Source of the DNA: Arthrobotrys musiformis
Taxonomy: Eukaryota > Ascomycota > Orbiliomycetes > Orbiliales > Orbiliaceae
Assembly (NCBI GenBank): GCA_036971715.1
Contig: JAVHJL010000006.1
Location: 744,001 to 808,000 of the forward strand
Length of the DNA: 64,000 bases
Reading direction: 5' to 3'
Shown here: piece after piece, positions 36,214 to 48,394 of the stretch
How the letters are laid out: each line of letters opens with the position of its first letter
How positions within the stretch are numbered: position 1 is the stretch's first letter
Made by a program: the position numbers and the translations under genes
The notes under the pieces: model-generated
Database searches by the model: none
Told to the model about the DNA's origin: nothing
What the model saw: the letters and a program-made list of their open reading frames with translations, nothing else

Positions 36214-37369
36214 TTACCCATCCACCTCCCAAACCTGAAAGCTATCAAAGTAAAACTTTTCGGTATCCCCGGCTGCGCCCATAGAGAGATACATGGACAC
36301 TTGAATTATAGTCGTATCGAACTCAAAAATTTCTTCCGTGAAGGATTCCGCAGTTTGCCATTCGTTTGTTGCGCCCATAACCAGTTTCGATGTGGTCCCA
36401 ATAGAGAAAGTAATCCAAGCATTAGCCCTGGAAGTACTGTCGATTTTGTACTGGAATTTAAATCTATACTTCTTGCCAGTTTCAACCGGTATCTCCTGTT
36501 GGAACATGAAAACACCTCTGTCGCCAACCCAATTCACCTGTAGGGCGTTTGGAGAGGTCGAACTACCATCATTTGGAGCGACTTCGTAAGTGCAGGCATC
36601 ACAACCGAAGCTACTTCCGGAAATGGACCAGTCTCGGAACGGTTGGGCCGGATCGTCAAACCCTGGGTTCTTTATGAGTGGTAGATATGTGACTTTTGCC
36701 TCAACGTATTCCGTTACGACGGTATAAGCCTCCTGGGTCTGTGGTATACGTTAGTTTATTTCGTTTCCAAGAGCCTTTACATAGAAATATAAATAGTGAG
36801 AAGCGGTATATCTCAGCCGACGTACCAAAGTAGCAACTGTTTCAAACGCGCCCACATAGTCGGTGTATGTCGTAGTACTTTTTGGTCGACCAGACAAAAG
36901 GCAATTGCAAGCACTTGTGATTTTGAAATCATCTGAAGAGCATTTATTCTCGATATTCGAAATCGCTTTTTCGGGTATTTCGTCACGTTTGACTACGGGA
37001 GCCGGGGCTGGCGTGATAGTTGTTTCGACGGTACCTGTGGTGATGGTGATTGTATCTGTAAACGTCGACGGATGCTCGGTAGTTTCACCAACTGTGACGG
37101 TGTATACGGTTTCATACACGACTGCTATTTCAGGTCGGATATCGAGGAAAGAGGAGCAGTAGGCTAGGCCTATCGACGTAGTCCCTCGGATAGCGCGGAG
37201 GCAGTTGTTCGCATTGCACCCCTGAGCTCCTAGGTTGTGTTAGCGATTGAATCGTTGTAAGATAGGTATAGTATTATTAGCCATTATTACCTGTTCTTTT
37301 GACAAGTTCCAATGGGGTCGCGTACGCGGTACCGGCAAGAAAGGCCGAGCAAAGGATGGAACCTTTCAT
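36214..37369 (-). CDS. secreted protein with CBM4_9-like C-terminal domain
   Basis: Three exons in transcription order, 37369-37291, 37229-36826 and 36738-36214, encode 335 aa. Introns have GTAATA/CTAG and GTACGT/CACAG ends and restore frame exactly. Exon 1 encodes a signal peptide (MKGSILCSAFLAGTAYA) and a KR site. Next comes GCNANNCLRAIRG with LAYCSSFL, a cysteine motif common in secreted ascomycete proteins, and a Thr/Val-rich linker (TVTVGETTEHPSTFTDTI). A CSSDDFKITSACNCLL block follows. From about residue 176 the chain resembles a galactose-binding or CBM4_9-type beta-sandwich: KNPGFDDPAQPFRDW, YRFKFQYKID, FYFDSFQVWEV. Its likely role is binding carbohydrate or a surface outside the cell. 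The domain call is by motif style, not alignment. Confidence 0.8.
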
Positions 37370-38295
37370 CGCGAATATCTAAAGGACTCAATTGTCGCTC
37401 CCTTGTGCTGTCTGCGAATGTATGTATCGTTGTGTAACGAACACCACCCTTGAAGATCGGTGTTATTAATGGGAACTAAGGGATCGGTGGCAAGAGATCG
37501 GGCAGGTGGAAACCTTTCAGCCCAGCCCGCCATTTTATCATCTTTATTTCAGCCTTGTGATCGCACTCGCAATTCAGACCTTGAGATCCCTTTGTGAAGG
37601 CGCGAAGACGCGGCTGAAGTGCAGGATCCCGACCAGGAAGTGATTTTCATGAAGCCATTCCATTTCTAGCCAGCCAATATCGCCAAGTATTCTTGGCTCG
37701 TTTGTCCAACATATCAAGGACTTGGGCTCGGGAGCACTCTTTGCTGTCCGAGATCTAGAACAATGTTGGGCGATGGAAATGATCTTGCGAATACCTCTAG
37801 CAGGCTTTCGATATTGGAACTCACGCATGTTGAAGTTTCGGTCATAAGTATCAGGCGGTTTCGAGCAGGGTTCCCCGTTTGGGTTTGTGCTACTAGACGT
37901 TACCTATTTGGGTTACAATTGGCAAATGCAACAATAGTTTGGCAGAAAGTGTGTTGACATAGGTGCGGTCGAGGCCAGAGACAAGAAGGCTTGACGACTA
38001 GACTAGAAGCCAGTACGTTACTCACGGGCCTCCACAAGCAATTTCACGTAAACTACTCCTTGAGAAAGCGCTAATAATCATAGCCGCCCGCCAATCTCGG
38101 GCTTCTGAGATATAAAAATGTACTTTCTACAAGTTAATTGATATTGCTACTAACTGGTAGATCTATAGAAATATTGTAGGTAACTACAGGCTTGATCACC
38201 CCGAGCCACGAGATACACTCTGAATAAAAACCTGGAAACAAGCTCCATAAAGGTCAAAACTCATTGGCGGGGTTTTGTTCTACATATTGTAGAAT
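37370..38295. other. intergenic between two minus-strand secreted genes
   Basis: Holds the promoter of the CBM-like gene at its low end and the 3' flank of the cupredoxin gene at its high end. No separate gene is seen. Confidence 0.5.
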
Positions 38296-39377
38296 CTAGG
38301 CGCGGATGGAGCGCTTGACCTTGGCCTTGGTAACAGTACCACCGTTAACGGCCTTAGGAGAGACATTAGAAGGGGCCTTCTTGGAGGCAGCGATATAAGC
38401 CTTGAGGTCATCCTTTGGACCCGGGTTGATAACACCAACCATACCACCTTGGCAGTGTTTTCCAACAGTGCAGTAGTACCAGATTGGGTTGCTGTCTTCA
38501 ACCTTGATGGAGAAGGTTGGGCTCTATTTTGGGGAATTACACGTTAGTATGTGTGTCTTAATACCGTCGCATTAGGTCGAGTGCATACCTTGGCAGTGCC
38601 CCTAACGGAATGGAAACCGGAGTAGAAGCCACCTTGCTCGAGTGGCTGGCATGGCTTATCAAAGATACCACGAGCGACGGAGTGGGTGGATGGGTGGAAC
38701 TCGAAGACGACAGTATCGCCCTTAGCAGCCATCAAGGTAGCTGGCTCGAAGACGTCGTTTCCGTCGTCATCGGTCTTAGCCTTGATGATGTGGGTCTTGG
38801 GCGCTGGCTTAGCTTCATCGGCGGCTTTTTACATAACGCGGTCGGGCAGTCAGGATTAGCGTTATCTTTCGCAAAAATTGTTCGCTGTGCCAACAACGAG
38901 AGATTTGAACCTACCGGGCTCCTCCTTTTTTTCATCCTCTTTTTTTTCCTCGTCCTCTTCAGCTTTAGCGGGCTTCGCAGCGACGGCGGGCTTTTCTTCC
39001 TCCTCCTCGTCCTTTGCGGGCTCATCCTCCTTGGTCTCCTCCTTGCCAGATCCGCCACCTGGAGCGGCAGCAGTGACGGTAACCGTTTTCTCGACGGTCT
39101 TGACTTTGGTGACGGTACAGGTCTTTGTGACGTACTTGGTCTGCCACTTGGGGACATACTTGACAATAGTCTTGTGAACTACTGCAGGACGTCCTCTAAC
39201 ACCCCGGTCTTCGGGTTCCATATCCCCGTAGGCCAGAGCAGAGCTAAAATAATTGCGATCAGCATTATCATCATATGTAATGTCAGATAGACACCCGAAG
39301 CACATATATCCTGCAAACAGCGACGGTCGGACTTACGCGCTCATCAATCCAGCAACAAGAACAGATTGGAAACGCAT
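38296..39377 (-). CDS. secreted cupredoxin (type-1 copper) protein with acidic linker
   Basis: Four exons in transcription order, 39377-39337, 39243-38915, 38824-38589 and 38523-38296, give 277 aa in continuous frame. Donors are GTAAGT, GTAGGT and GTATGC. A signal peptide (MRFQSVLVAGLMSASALA) is followed by a Lys/Thr/Val-rich stretch (about 41-70) and a long Glu/Lys/Ala linker (about 81-130). A cupredoxin domain occupies about 135-240. Probable copper ligands are His171 (FHPSTHSV), Cys220 (IWYYC), His225 and Met230 (GKHCQGGM), the full type-1 blue-copper set. C182 and C226 may form a disulfide. Fungal extracellular Ser-rich or GPI-type cupredoxins share this pattern; no GPI signal is evident here. 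Electron transfer or copper binding at the cell surface is inferred. Confidence 0.88.
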
Positions 39378-40951
39378 TTTGTAGTGTGTAAATGAACGTA
39401 TTTATATGCTCAAGAATAGAGATATGTTTAAATTTTGTAAAAAGGATAAATGAGTGAATGAATCGCGAACGGATCTGAAAGAGTGACCTAGTTGTAGACT
39501 GGTGGACTGAGGCTCTACAAGGAAAACTTTAACCTCAGGCCGAGCAGGCCCTCGGTTTTATACCTCGAGGACGCATCGAATATTACGCCAAAGCCAATTG
39601 ATAAAGTTGGTGCATGGGAACAAAAGCGAGCTCAGTTCAGAAAACGTAAACGTGTAATCGCACTACATCCGCAACGGCCGGACTAGAGACGACCGTATAC
39701 CATGGACAGAACTAGTATCATTAAAGCGGATCGTATCTCAACGGGAAGGCTCAGACCGATTACCTTACATGTGGACATGGGGTGGAGCTATCGATTGGCT
39801 TTGCGATAAAACGAAACACTTCGCCTGTGCGCGCCAAGCCGGCTACTGTTGCCTTAACCGCTCATAGCGGGTATCACTGGAGACTTCAAGGCCCATCTTT
39901 CCGACGTCTGCGTTAGCTTACCATGTCTCGGATTAAACTACAATGGGAATAATTTTGCGAGTAAAATCTTTTTCTGGGGTTTTGATTTCTAGAAAAAGGG
40001 CGGATTAGAATATTTCGTCAATTTGCCAAGCTGCCATGTTCCTTGGTTTCATGGTATTTGAAGATGTTCCATATATATAGGAGTTTATCGTTATGCGGAC
40101 AGGGTTTGTCGATAACTTGCTGTGCCAAAAGACTGCAGTAGCTTCGAATAAGGTATGTGAGCCAGGTCCTTGTATCGTTCTTATCTGAGAGATTCGATCC
40201 ATTTCTCCACTTTTACTTTCATGCATCCCTTCTCTATTATCACTACCAAACTTGGTGCTTGGTAGTCTCACATACTTCTTGGTCAACGCGTGTGGGCAAC
40301 GTAATCTTTTGGCCTCGAAAATAATCGGTTTGAAACAACACATTTTCGCTTTCAAGAAAAAGTAACGATTCTGGGGAAATGGTCGAAAATGCGGTGCATA
40401 AAAGGTGGCTATTGCCATCCTCGTACCGGATACCGGATTGGTTCAACTTCCCCAGCTCGCTTCCCTCAATGCTGTAAACGGTCGCGACGTTTGGCTCATT
40501 GTGCCACGATTAGAACAAATAGTGCATGTGCATGTGCACAGTTGCATGTTCGCTTGGCCCTCAATGGACTAGAGGCTACCATTTAAGCTTAATTGTTTTG
40601 CGAGAGAGAGAGATTGATCAGGGGACGAAAATATTCAGTTACCCGAGGGATCACAACTTTGAAAGTGTGGCGCATAGCTATGCAGGCTTCGGCAAAATAC
40701 TCCGTCGCCCACAGATCCCTCTTCGGTATACGCTAAAGGGTATAAGAATATCAATATTGCAATATAACAGATTTATGCTAACGGTCCGACATGACAATGT
40801 TCATTACCGTGGTATACTTTCAAGATTATATTTAGCTATATGTCATACATACATATGAAATCTTTGGACGATGGACGCAAGCAAAAACAAAAAACGAGGG
40901 ATAAACTGCAATATGAAGCCACATTTGGCTACCAGATCCTATTCGCCGATA
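39378..40951. other. intergenic, no gene seen
   Basis: Promoter side of the cupredoxin gene and 3' side of the rhodopsin-like gene. Open frames are short and featureless. Confidence 0.5.
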
Positions 40952-42515
40952 TTACCGGCTGCTATTTGAAAGCCGAGCATTGGGTGGCGGGATAATAACC
41001 GAAACAACCGACGCCGTTGATGACATACTTGCATTTCTAATTCGCCGTTGTGGGTCTATTGCACCTTCCTCTTGTATTGTCGATATTCTATGGGATGTAA
41101 CTTGAAAATCCCTCGCTACCGTGATCCCAGATTGCCCTTGTTCAACATCGTTTGTGGACGGGCATCGCAGCTGTTCTTCGGATCTCATATCCCCGAGCTC
41201 TAGGTAGCTATGCATGGCATCTTGGTTGGTTGTCAAAGTCACCCCTGTGGTTGTATAGCTCAAAGACTTTGGAGGCCCTCTCCGTGTTTTGTCCTTGCGG
41301 GTCAGTCGAATGACGCCGAACCTCATAGAAAGGGTTCGGAATTTGGAGGATTCACTGCCATCCCCAAACAACCTCTTCTTAAAGCTCACAATATGTCGGT
41401 TGAGCGCTGGTAAAGATGCAACGATAAGTGCAAGGCTCAATTCTATGATTCCGATAAATCCGACATGCGTTGAAGTCCACGTAATGTCGTAAGAGTTCAT
41501 CATTCTTCGGTAGAACACAAAGGGTTTGAGGGCACTAAGGATCATTGTAATGACCCCTAGTAGTAATAAGAGGGTGAGATTGTATTTATTTGCCTTTGAC
41601 ATTGTCGGAAGTTTGATGAGAATGTATATCGGTGGGAATAATGTCAAAGCGTCTAATAATATGTGGCCAGTCATGAAAACGCCGTAGACTGTAGTCGAAT
41701 ACAGACTGACGCATGTGCCGTCGAAGGCTTTTCTAATATCTAATACGTTCGAGAGGGGCAGACCACACTGAAATATCTGGGTCACGACGGCGGCCACACC
41801 GAAGAGGTAAGATAGCGTTAAAAGTATATAGAGATACCATCTCCTTGCCCGGGAGGTGGGTGGCGTTAGACGTAGGAGGAGGTGCTGGATGGATATCCTA
41901 CAAAGATGTAGCGACGCAAAGGAAAATATTACGTGGAGATATGTTACCTGTTTTGTGTCAGTAATCGAAATTGTATCTTTAAGGGTTGAGGGGTTTCGCC
42001 TACCAGAAGGTTACCTCGAATATCTTTCAGCGACAAGTCATACAAGTGAAATCCGAACCCTGTTCCGAATACAGCTAACAGGAATAGTAAATATTTGTGC
42101 ATTGGTGTTCGCAAGATGTTAAATTGCCCCAGTTACACTTTACTTACCATATATATTGACAACGTTGAATGCAATGTAGAATAACTAAGTAGGCAGCCAA
42201 AGGGGTTAGTATTGGCCTGTAATAAGTATCCCCTGAGCACCCGCTTACAAATGTCGGTACCATAACCCAATCGTCCATGCCACAGTTCCCAAAAGACCTC
42301 CACCGAACCCAAAAACGCGCAATGACGATAGCGGCCGTAATCGAAACTACAATGAAAGCGATAATAACTGAATAAAGTGTGTTGGAAGGGGGCCTATAGC
42401 CGGGTACGACGACTAAGGGGAACTGAAAGTTTTCTGGCCATTTTCTCAACAAGGGCGACAGTGATAAGATGTAGGCCCTATCGGCGTCCGTTTGGGTGTT
42501 TGGAGGCGAAAGCAT
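40952..42515 (-). CDS. rhodopsin-like (PTH11-type) integral membrane protein
   Basis: Four exons in transcription order, 42515-42249, 42184-42148, 42074-42004 and 41947-40952, give 456 aa in frame. Donors are GTAAGC, GTAAGT and GTAGGC; acceptors TTAG, TTAG and ACAG. Seven hydrophobic helices are visible, from LYSVIIAFIVVSITAAIVIA through ILLDALTLFPPIYILI to GFIGIIELSLALIVASLPAL. WRSFGNCGMDDWVMV is typical of the ascomycete 'rhodopsin domain' family related to PTH11 receptors. A cytoplasmic tail of about 150 residues rich in Ser/Thr/Arg follows the last helix. No CFEM domain precedes it. The role as a surface receptor is inferred from the family. Start and first introns are well supported; the third donor was chosen to keep frame. 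Confidence 0.8.
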
Positions 42516-42727
42516 ACTGACGGCTATCTAACCCCGTGTTGGACGGTCGGAATGCGTTGTTGTAGTGTGGTAGATTGTCACCAAACTTGGGATTGGCGGC
42601 TCCACCGTTCTCCATTTCATCGCATTATAATATTACTGATTCGATTCTTCGCAATGAAGAGGCTGCTCATAAAAATAAGAAGTTGTGGGAGGAGTTAGAG
42701 ACGATGTTATGGAGGGCGAGGATCTTT

Positions 42728-43493
42728 TTAAAGAGTCCCGGACATGACAGCTGAGGCTTGCATCGTCCACTCAAGACCAGGACCAAGGTATCGGGACACG
42801 GCTCCACATCCTGAAGAATCGGACGGCTTCACGATCTCACCACCAACTTCCCATTTTCTTGTTTTAGAACCTCGAAGGGCCTTAGTGTGGTGGGTCCGGG
42901 ACGACCGTGGGTGGAACCAAGCCTGCAAGGGAAAGTGCCAATCCTCCATCCAACGACGCAGCATTCCATATGCACGGATGACTGTTGGTCGGCATAGACA
43001 TGTTTGACAGATCATGTAGACAGGTTTCCACGGAGCAGTCTGTCAAACTACAGGCTATAGAAGTACTGACTTACCTCAACGGTGCGGAGCTTTTCATGGT
43101 ATCTGAGCCGAAGAGGTTTCGAAGTTAGTTTAGGCATCCTCCGTATGGTCAAAATGTCCATATCGTTCGTTCTGCATACGAATAAGCTTCGCGAGGAGAT
43201 GAAGTCTATCATGAGGCGACCCATAGCCATCAAAATGGTACCGTGTTTACATGCATCGTGGGTATCAACACGGTCGATAAGAGATTCCTGCGAATGCAAG
43301 GGGTAACCTTCCTGCTGCACAGGGGGTAAGAATATCTCCATTCCTAATCCAAAATATTACTAACCATATCGAGGATCCCGTCATCCGCCCAACCTCCCTG
43401 CCCAACTTTCGCGATCAAAGCTCTGAACTCTTTTACTTCGTAACGAGCGTTAGAACATGGATCGATCCCTGGTTTGATACAGCGCTCGTTCAT
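42728..43493 (-). CDS. possible unrecognised spliced gene
   Basis: Exon 43493-43365 (MNERCIKPGIDPCSNARYEV..., to GILDM) and exon 43314-43075 (QEGYPLHSQESLIDRVD..., to RYHEKLRTVE) join in phase 0 across a 49-nt intron with GTTAGT and TGCAG ends. The second exon ends at a good GTAAGT donor. Two downstream acceptors give in-frame continuations: CCAACAG (short tail) or TTTGACAG (frame open to 42728, but the intron would be only about 35 nt). An upstream exon is also possible. I recognise no domain. Composition is gene-like, but the evidence is only splice consistency. Confidence 0.35.
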
Positions 43494-44060
43494 GTATTCG
43501 CGCAGTATCTTCACGTCATAACGTTAGGCATACTTTACCTTTATTTTCGCCTCGATTTTATGGAGACGAGCTTGGTGTGGGTCAATCATTGGGTCCTCGT
43601 CCCCTTGGCTAGCTTAGCAGCTATCATGAACGCTGGAACGGACCTCTTATATTATCGGGCCGATTTAGGATCCCGACTAGTTGGTCTAGCCGACTTGGCG
43701 TCGTCTACCACCACCGAATGAACAATTGCAACGCGTACAACTCACCCATGTGTTACTACATGCCCGGCTTATCAGTTTAAACCTCGCGATAATTACCTGC
43801 CCATGTCCTGTATAGCGTGAGGGGCCTTGATGCACCACTATAATATAGCGTATACTATCGGTTCTTCTTACGTCGATTGTATTTTTATTGTAATAATTAA
43901 TGCATGCTATTGATTTTTTGATCTATATATACAAGCCTATTGAAGAATCCGGCCATCGCGAATATATCGCCGCTACACTTATCCCAAAGTCCAGAGAAAC
44001 AAGGGAAAATCGGAAATCTGCTAAATCAATTCCACAGCGCCCGCTCCTTCAATATCCAGA
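43494..44060. other. intergenic, no gene seen
   Basis: No supportable gene. The plus-strand frame overlapping 44061 onward is a shadow of the minus-strand Pro/Gln-rich gene. Confidence 0.5.
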
Positions 44061-45122
44061 CTAAGGCCATCTCTGCGGTAGGGGCTGTTGTGGAATTGGC
44101 CCTTGCGGCATCGTCTGCATCGGGTATCCCGGCCCCCATTGAGGCCAACCACCAGCTTGAGGATATTGCAGCTGGTTCCTTTGAGCTGGAATAATGGACC
44201 CCCTCCTCACACACTCGTTAATCCACTGATTCGTCTCATCCCTCATCTTCATTTTATCCTCGAAGTTTTGGTTGTATGCCGCCGTAGCGGCATCCCACAT
44301 CGCAGATGCAGCGTTCCATGTCAACTTTACCCCGGCTAGGAGTAAGGTTGTCGCCAGGCCTTTCGCGTCTTGTTGCGACCATGGGTTTTCTGCCGGTCGA
44401 CCCGTCAGGGGATTGTGAGTACCCGGCGCGGGGGGTTGGGGGATGTACATCGGCCCCTGTGGGGTTTGTATAAGCATATACTGAGGAGCGCCAGCTGGCT
44501 GTTGAGCCCCCGCAACCGGTTGGATTTGTGGTTGTAGACCTGGCGGGAATTGTCCGGCCATATTAGCTGCCATCTGAGCTTGGTTTTGCAACATTGCTTG
44601 TTGCTGCTGCTGCTGCTGAACTCCCACGTATTCGAAGGTGGGGCGGAGACCTATACGATAACGGATCGCGTCCCATTCGTATAAAGCCTGCGCGGGGTTC
44701 GGAGGTTGCGGTGGAGGACCAAGTCTTGCGCGGACTTCCGTCCACGACATTAGAGGTGTTGGAGGAGCTTGGAAGTCTAAGGGTACCATATCCCGGTTGC
44801 TCATGTGGTTGGCCAAACGGCGGAAGAGGCCTTGTTTTTTGACCAGTGGGGGAAGTTGGGGTGGAAATACTGTTTGGAGCGGGGCTTGCGGTCCGGGATT
44901 TGCGGCAGGTGCTGGTCGCGCCATGTCTTCTTGAAACTGGGGGAATGCACCTGGCATAACCGTTTCCAAAATTTCGCCGAGGTTATCTAAATTAGGCGGG
45001 TTTGGAGCGGGAGCGGGAGCAGGTTCAGACTCTCCCGGGGGCGGAGGAGGAATGTTATCTCCGGTAGCTTGATCGAAGACGCCAAATTGATTGGCTGCTT
45101 GAAAGAGACCACGTCGAGGCAT
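44061..45122 (-). CDS. Pro/Gln/Ala-rich protein of unknown function
   Basis: A single exon of 353 aa from the start MPRRGLFQAANQFGVF at 45122; an upstream in-frame ATG at 45200 would add 26 residues but is less likely. The chain is Pro/Ala-rich (PPPPPGESEPAPAPAPNPP). A seven-Gln run (nearby GTTGCTGCTGCTG on the plus strand, about 44598-44618) and Met/Gln/Pro-rich stretches follow. Near 270-320 is a folded-looking helical part, KGLATTLLLAGVKLTWNAAS to ETNQWINECVRRG. No signal peptide. Function unknown. Poly-Q and poly-P content suggest a scaffold or regulatory protein, but this is only composition. The Gln run is a likely length-polymorphic microsatellite. Confidence 0.65.
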   Translation of the reverse strand: MPRRGLFQAANQFGVFDQATGDNIPPPPPGESEPAPAPAPNPPNLDNLGEILETVMPGAFPQFQEDMARPAPAANPGPQAPLQTVFPPQLPPLVKKQGLFRRLANHMSNRDMVPLDFQAPPTPLMSWTEVRARLGPPPQPPNPAQALYEWDAIRYRIGLRPTFEYVGVQQQQQQQAMLQNQAQMAANMAGQFPPGLQPQIQPVAGAQQPAGAPQYMLIQTPQGPMYIPQPPAPGTHNPLTGRPAENPWSQQDAKGLATTLLLAGVKLTWNAASAMWDAATAAYNQNFEDKMKMRDETNQWINECVRRGSIIPAQRNQLQYPQAGGWPQWGPGYPMQTMPQGPIPQQPLPQRWP

Positions 45123-46530
45123 TTTTGAATAAATCTGGATTTTAGAAGAAAATCGAAAAACGAAAGTCGGAAAGCTATTGAAGCTGATGTTAACGAACAA
45201 ATGTCTGTTCTGAAGTAGATTTAAGCGGGTGTAGTCGTAATTGAATGATACTTAAAGACTGTGGTATTGTAAAAGAGTCCGAACAATAAAGAACTGGATG
45301 CTTTATGTACGGAGTGAAGAGTAGAAGAAAGGGAGCGGCCGAAGACCCCGGGGGGCAGACGAATTTATAGTCCTTGGTAGGGCCATGACCTAAATGTCAA
45401 TCTTTCAAGTGAAGAGTCATCTTTTCTGATAGTCCCTCAGATCAACATGGCATTTACCTCCATCGCTAAAGATCCTTCAGAAACACTTGAGTACGTTTAG
45501 AAGTTCGAATACCTGTGATCGTCGGGTTGCGCCTGAGGAGTCAGAGAGCAAGAATACAAGTGTATATAATCCCGCGTGGTATTTAATGCGTTGTTCGACG
45601 GTTTTCTGGTAGCACGAAGGTCGGCTAGTTATAATTACGCAGATCAACTCGGCATATCTGCATATACACATGGACTTCCGCGTGCCCTGCGGATCACCGA
45701 GCTTAGAGTCATACTATGGAAGCTGGGGGAAAGCCTGATGGAGGTGCCCTGCCTGGGGTGTTATTGAGTTTTTTCCTCCCTCCTTTCCACCACAAAACTC
45801 TTCGAAGTAAGAATAACCTATTGTTTTAAGTAACTATCAAAATTGCAAAAATTGATTCCAACCGGCTACTCTTTGTCCGGTCTGAGTACGAGACGAATTT
45901 CAACCTAATTCAATTGTTCCGTATACAGCGCCCACTTTTACTAGGTACACCCATCCAATAAGAGTACCGATATTTTCCTCGACGAGTATCATAGTTAAGC
46001 TGGGTACCACAAATTCTACAAAGCCATTACAGCTATAAAACAACAACTTATAAAAAGCATGAATGCCGCTGTTTGAAGCTTGATTTCGACAATAAGTCCT
46101 ATTAGCACGAAGATACCTGAGAGAGCAGAGCCTGGAATGGCATGTTTCACAAGTAGACTATCACATCGCCATTGGCACGGCTATATCAATAATCCGTTCG
46201 CATCCGCATCCATGAAGATTAAAGTATGGGTTTCAGGATCTTGAACTTGCTGATAGAGTATATTGTTTCTCAAGCTACTGATCCCTCTTTAAATTGCTCC
46301 TTACACTTGTAGACACGATTATGTGCTGCATGATATTTGTGCCAGAACATCATCGCGGGTCGATACCGCCGGCGTACTCTTATAAACGGCCCATTTCCCA
46401 GGATTTCGTAATATAATCTCATGATCAAGAAGTAGGATCAATACAAACCATATACCAGCTCCAAAAGGTTCACCCGTAGTAAACTTAACCAAACCACATA
46501 CCCACTTAAAATCACCACCGTAACCCCAAA
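45123..46530. other. intergenic, no gene seen
   Basis: Promoter side of the Pro/Gln-rich gene, then AT-rich sequence with a short repeat near 45866-45900 similar to 32641-32680. No gene supported. Confidence 0.5.
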
Positions 46531-46878
46531 ATGACCACCCCCCGCCTAACAGTCCGCCCAACCCGCCCATCAAACTGTCCAATAACAGGCACAGCAACCC
46601 CAAAATCCCTCCGCATATTCCTCGAACTAACCGACGCAGAAGCAGAGGAGATCACAGCCGCCTTCGTTCTGATCTACCAAAACTCTCTGTACCACCGCGA
46701 GTTCGATGCGGAGGGGGGGCCTAACCGCGAGGCTTTTGCGAATTATATAGAGTCCATGTTGAATGAGCTGTTAAGGGTGGATTTGATTGCGAAAATTTTG
46801 GGGGTGGGGGAGAAGAGGGGGCATGGGGCTGTTGGGTATGCTATTTTCCGGTTGGCTTCTTTGTCGAGGACGGCGTAG
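46531..46878 (+). CDS. core-only member of the tail-anchored paralogue family
   Basis: A single exon of 115 aa. Residues about 25-110 carry the family core: LELTDAEAEEITAAF, a Pro/Asn spacer, FANYIESMLNELLRVDLIAK and GHGAVGYAIFRLASL. The pattern matches those at 57375, 58920 and 61537 in order and spacing: L-S/T-x-x-E, then an Ile/Leu helix, an L-x(4)-L-x-K-I/L turn, and a GY-x-hydrophobic-F/Y-R/K-L helix. Unlike the others, the protein ends straight after the core, with no C-terminal helix. It may be truncated or a soluble variant. Function unknown. Confidence 0.6.
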   Translation: MTTPRLTVRPTRPSNCPITGTATPKSLRIFLELTDAEAEEITAAFVLIYQNSLYHREFDAEGGPNREAFANYIESMLNELLRVDLIAKILGVGEKRGHGAVGYAIFRLASLSRTA

Positions 46879-48394
46879 GGTCTGTGAGAAACCTCGAGTG
46901 GGTCTGGTGACGACTACTACCGCCGCCGCATGGGATGGGGTCCTCTGGCTCTGGATTCCAATATGGGCTCGTAGGATGGACTGGAGAGTAAATTTGTAAG
47001 CCTAGGGTTCCACGTGATGTAAGAGATTTGAAACGGAAAAGGGCGAAGGGCCTCACTTGTTATACTGTTAGCATTTTGTGAGTGAACAGTTACTAACGGC
47101 CTAACAAAGGAAGAAAAACGGTTTAACAAATATGAACAATCCTAAGTCTTTCGGTTGTACGACAAATGAAGGTTGAATTTGTTCTAAGAATCGTAGAATT
47201 AGCATCCCCGCTAATTTCATGGTGGCATTATATTTCGCCATTAACTAAGGAACTCTGTATGGATCCGGATATCCTGAAGCGCACTTGCAATTGTACAACC
47301 GTAGATTCAATGGAACCAAGTGCACCTGCGCATATCCCTGCTGCCATGTGATCTAAGACCAGCTAGCCAAATTCCCCACTAACCTGGATATCGACACAAA
47401 AGTGAACAGAGTCAACGGGACTTGGACACGGAAACCCAAAGCCCTCACACCCGTCAAACATAACCAATCACAATCCCGCGAAGCCAGGACCTCTTGATTA
47501 AACCGACCAATCAGAACTCTCCAAACTCCAACAAAGCCCAACACCACAACGCAATCCTAAAACTAACCACGACGATTGAAAAACCCAGCTTCCGTTCCCG
47601 TTGATCCGAGCTTTTAAAATCCGGTAGAATGGTGAAGGCCGCGAGCCAAATGCTAGATCCCAGGCACATCAGCCTATTCGAAGAAAAATAGCCCAAGAGA
47701 CGGTGATTTAGCCGGAAGAAAAACCCAACCCCACAAGGTAGATTCTCCGGACCATGGATGTCCCCCGCATTTTATGCATTCACCGGCTAAATAGGGAAAA
47801 CCAAAAAGCCCGACCGCCGCCTGCACGCGCGATCGTGCGTTTTAAAACCGGTTGATATAGCCTAACTGGACCATGATCGACCTGCCGGAACTTGGGTAAA
47901 GCTTGATCGCGACCTGCAGTAATTTTGTCATTCGAGGTTATTCCCGGCACTTGGAACCTGGTGTTCTAAACCACAGATATTTTTGGTTGGGAGAGCTACC
48001 TTCGACGGAGACTTCGAAAGCCGCGATCTTTTGTGCTACCACGAGGGGCGGGAAACGGGATTTGTGCGACTTTCGAGCCACGGTAGATGACTGGTACCAC
48101 CGGAGGGGTTGGGATTCGAATATAGCAGGTGCATATATCTCCATTTGCGATCGTTGAACATCCGATACTTGCAATTGCCCCGCTCAAAACCTTCCAGGAC
48201 AGATATAGCCTACCGGCTAGCGGTTTAGCCGACACTCAACCTCGATATTGCAAAATTCATGAGCTATTGTTTAACAAATTCCATAATATCAATAAACCAA
48301 TCCACGGCACAAAGAATCCGCAAAAGCAAAGACCCGGTAAAACCAAACTTCTATAAATTTCCCCGCCGAAGCACCCAGTCTTGGAAATCTCAGA
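46879..48394. other. intergenic upstream of the carboxylesterase
   Basis: No strong gene. A minus-strand frame at 47511-47696 ends in a hydrophobic segment (IVVVSFRIALWCWALLEF) that looks like a tail helix, but no core domain precedes it, so it is not called. Confidence 0.45.

Noticed and set aside
43940..44194. Plus-strand frame with Ala-rich hydrophobic part
   Set aside because: It overlaps the Pro/Gln-rich minus-strand gene and its composition is explained by antisense of that gene.
46319..46603. Gly/Leu-rich minus-strand frame
   Set aside because: It is largely antisense to the 46531 gene and its Gly-rich start mirrors Pro codons on the other strand.
47511..47696. Minus-strand frame ending in a hydrophobic helix, resembling a tail of the paralogue family
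   Set aside because: No helical core precedes it on the minus strand and no good start or splice site was found.
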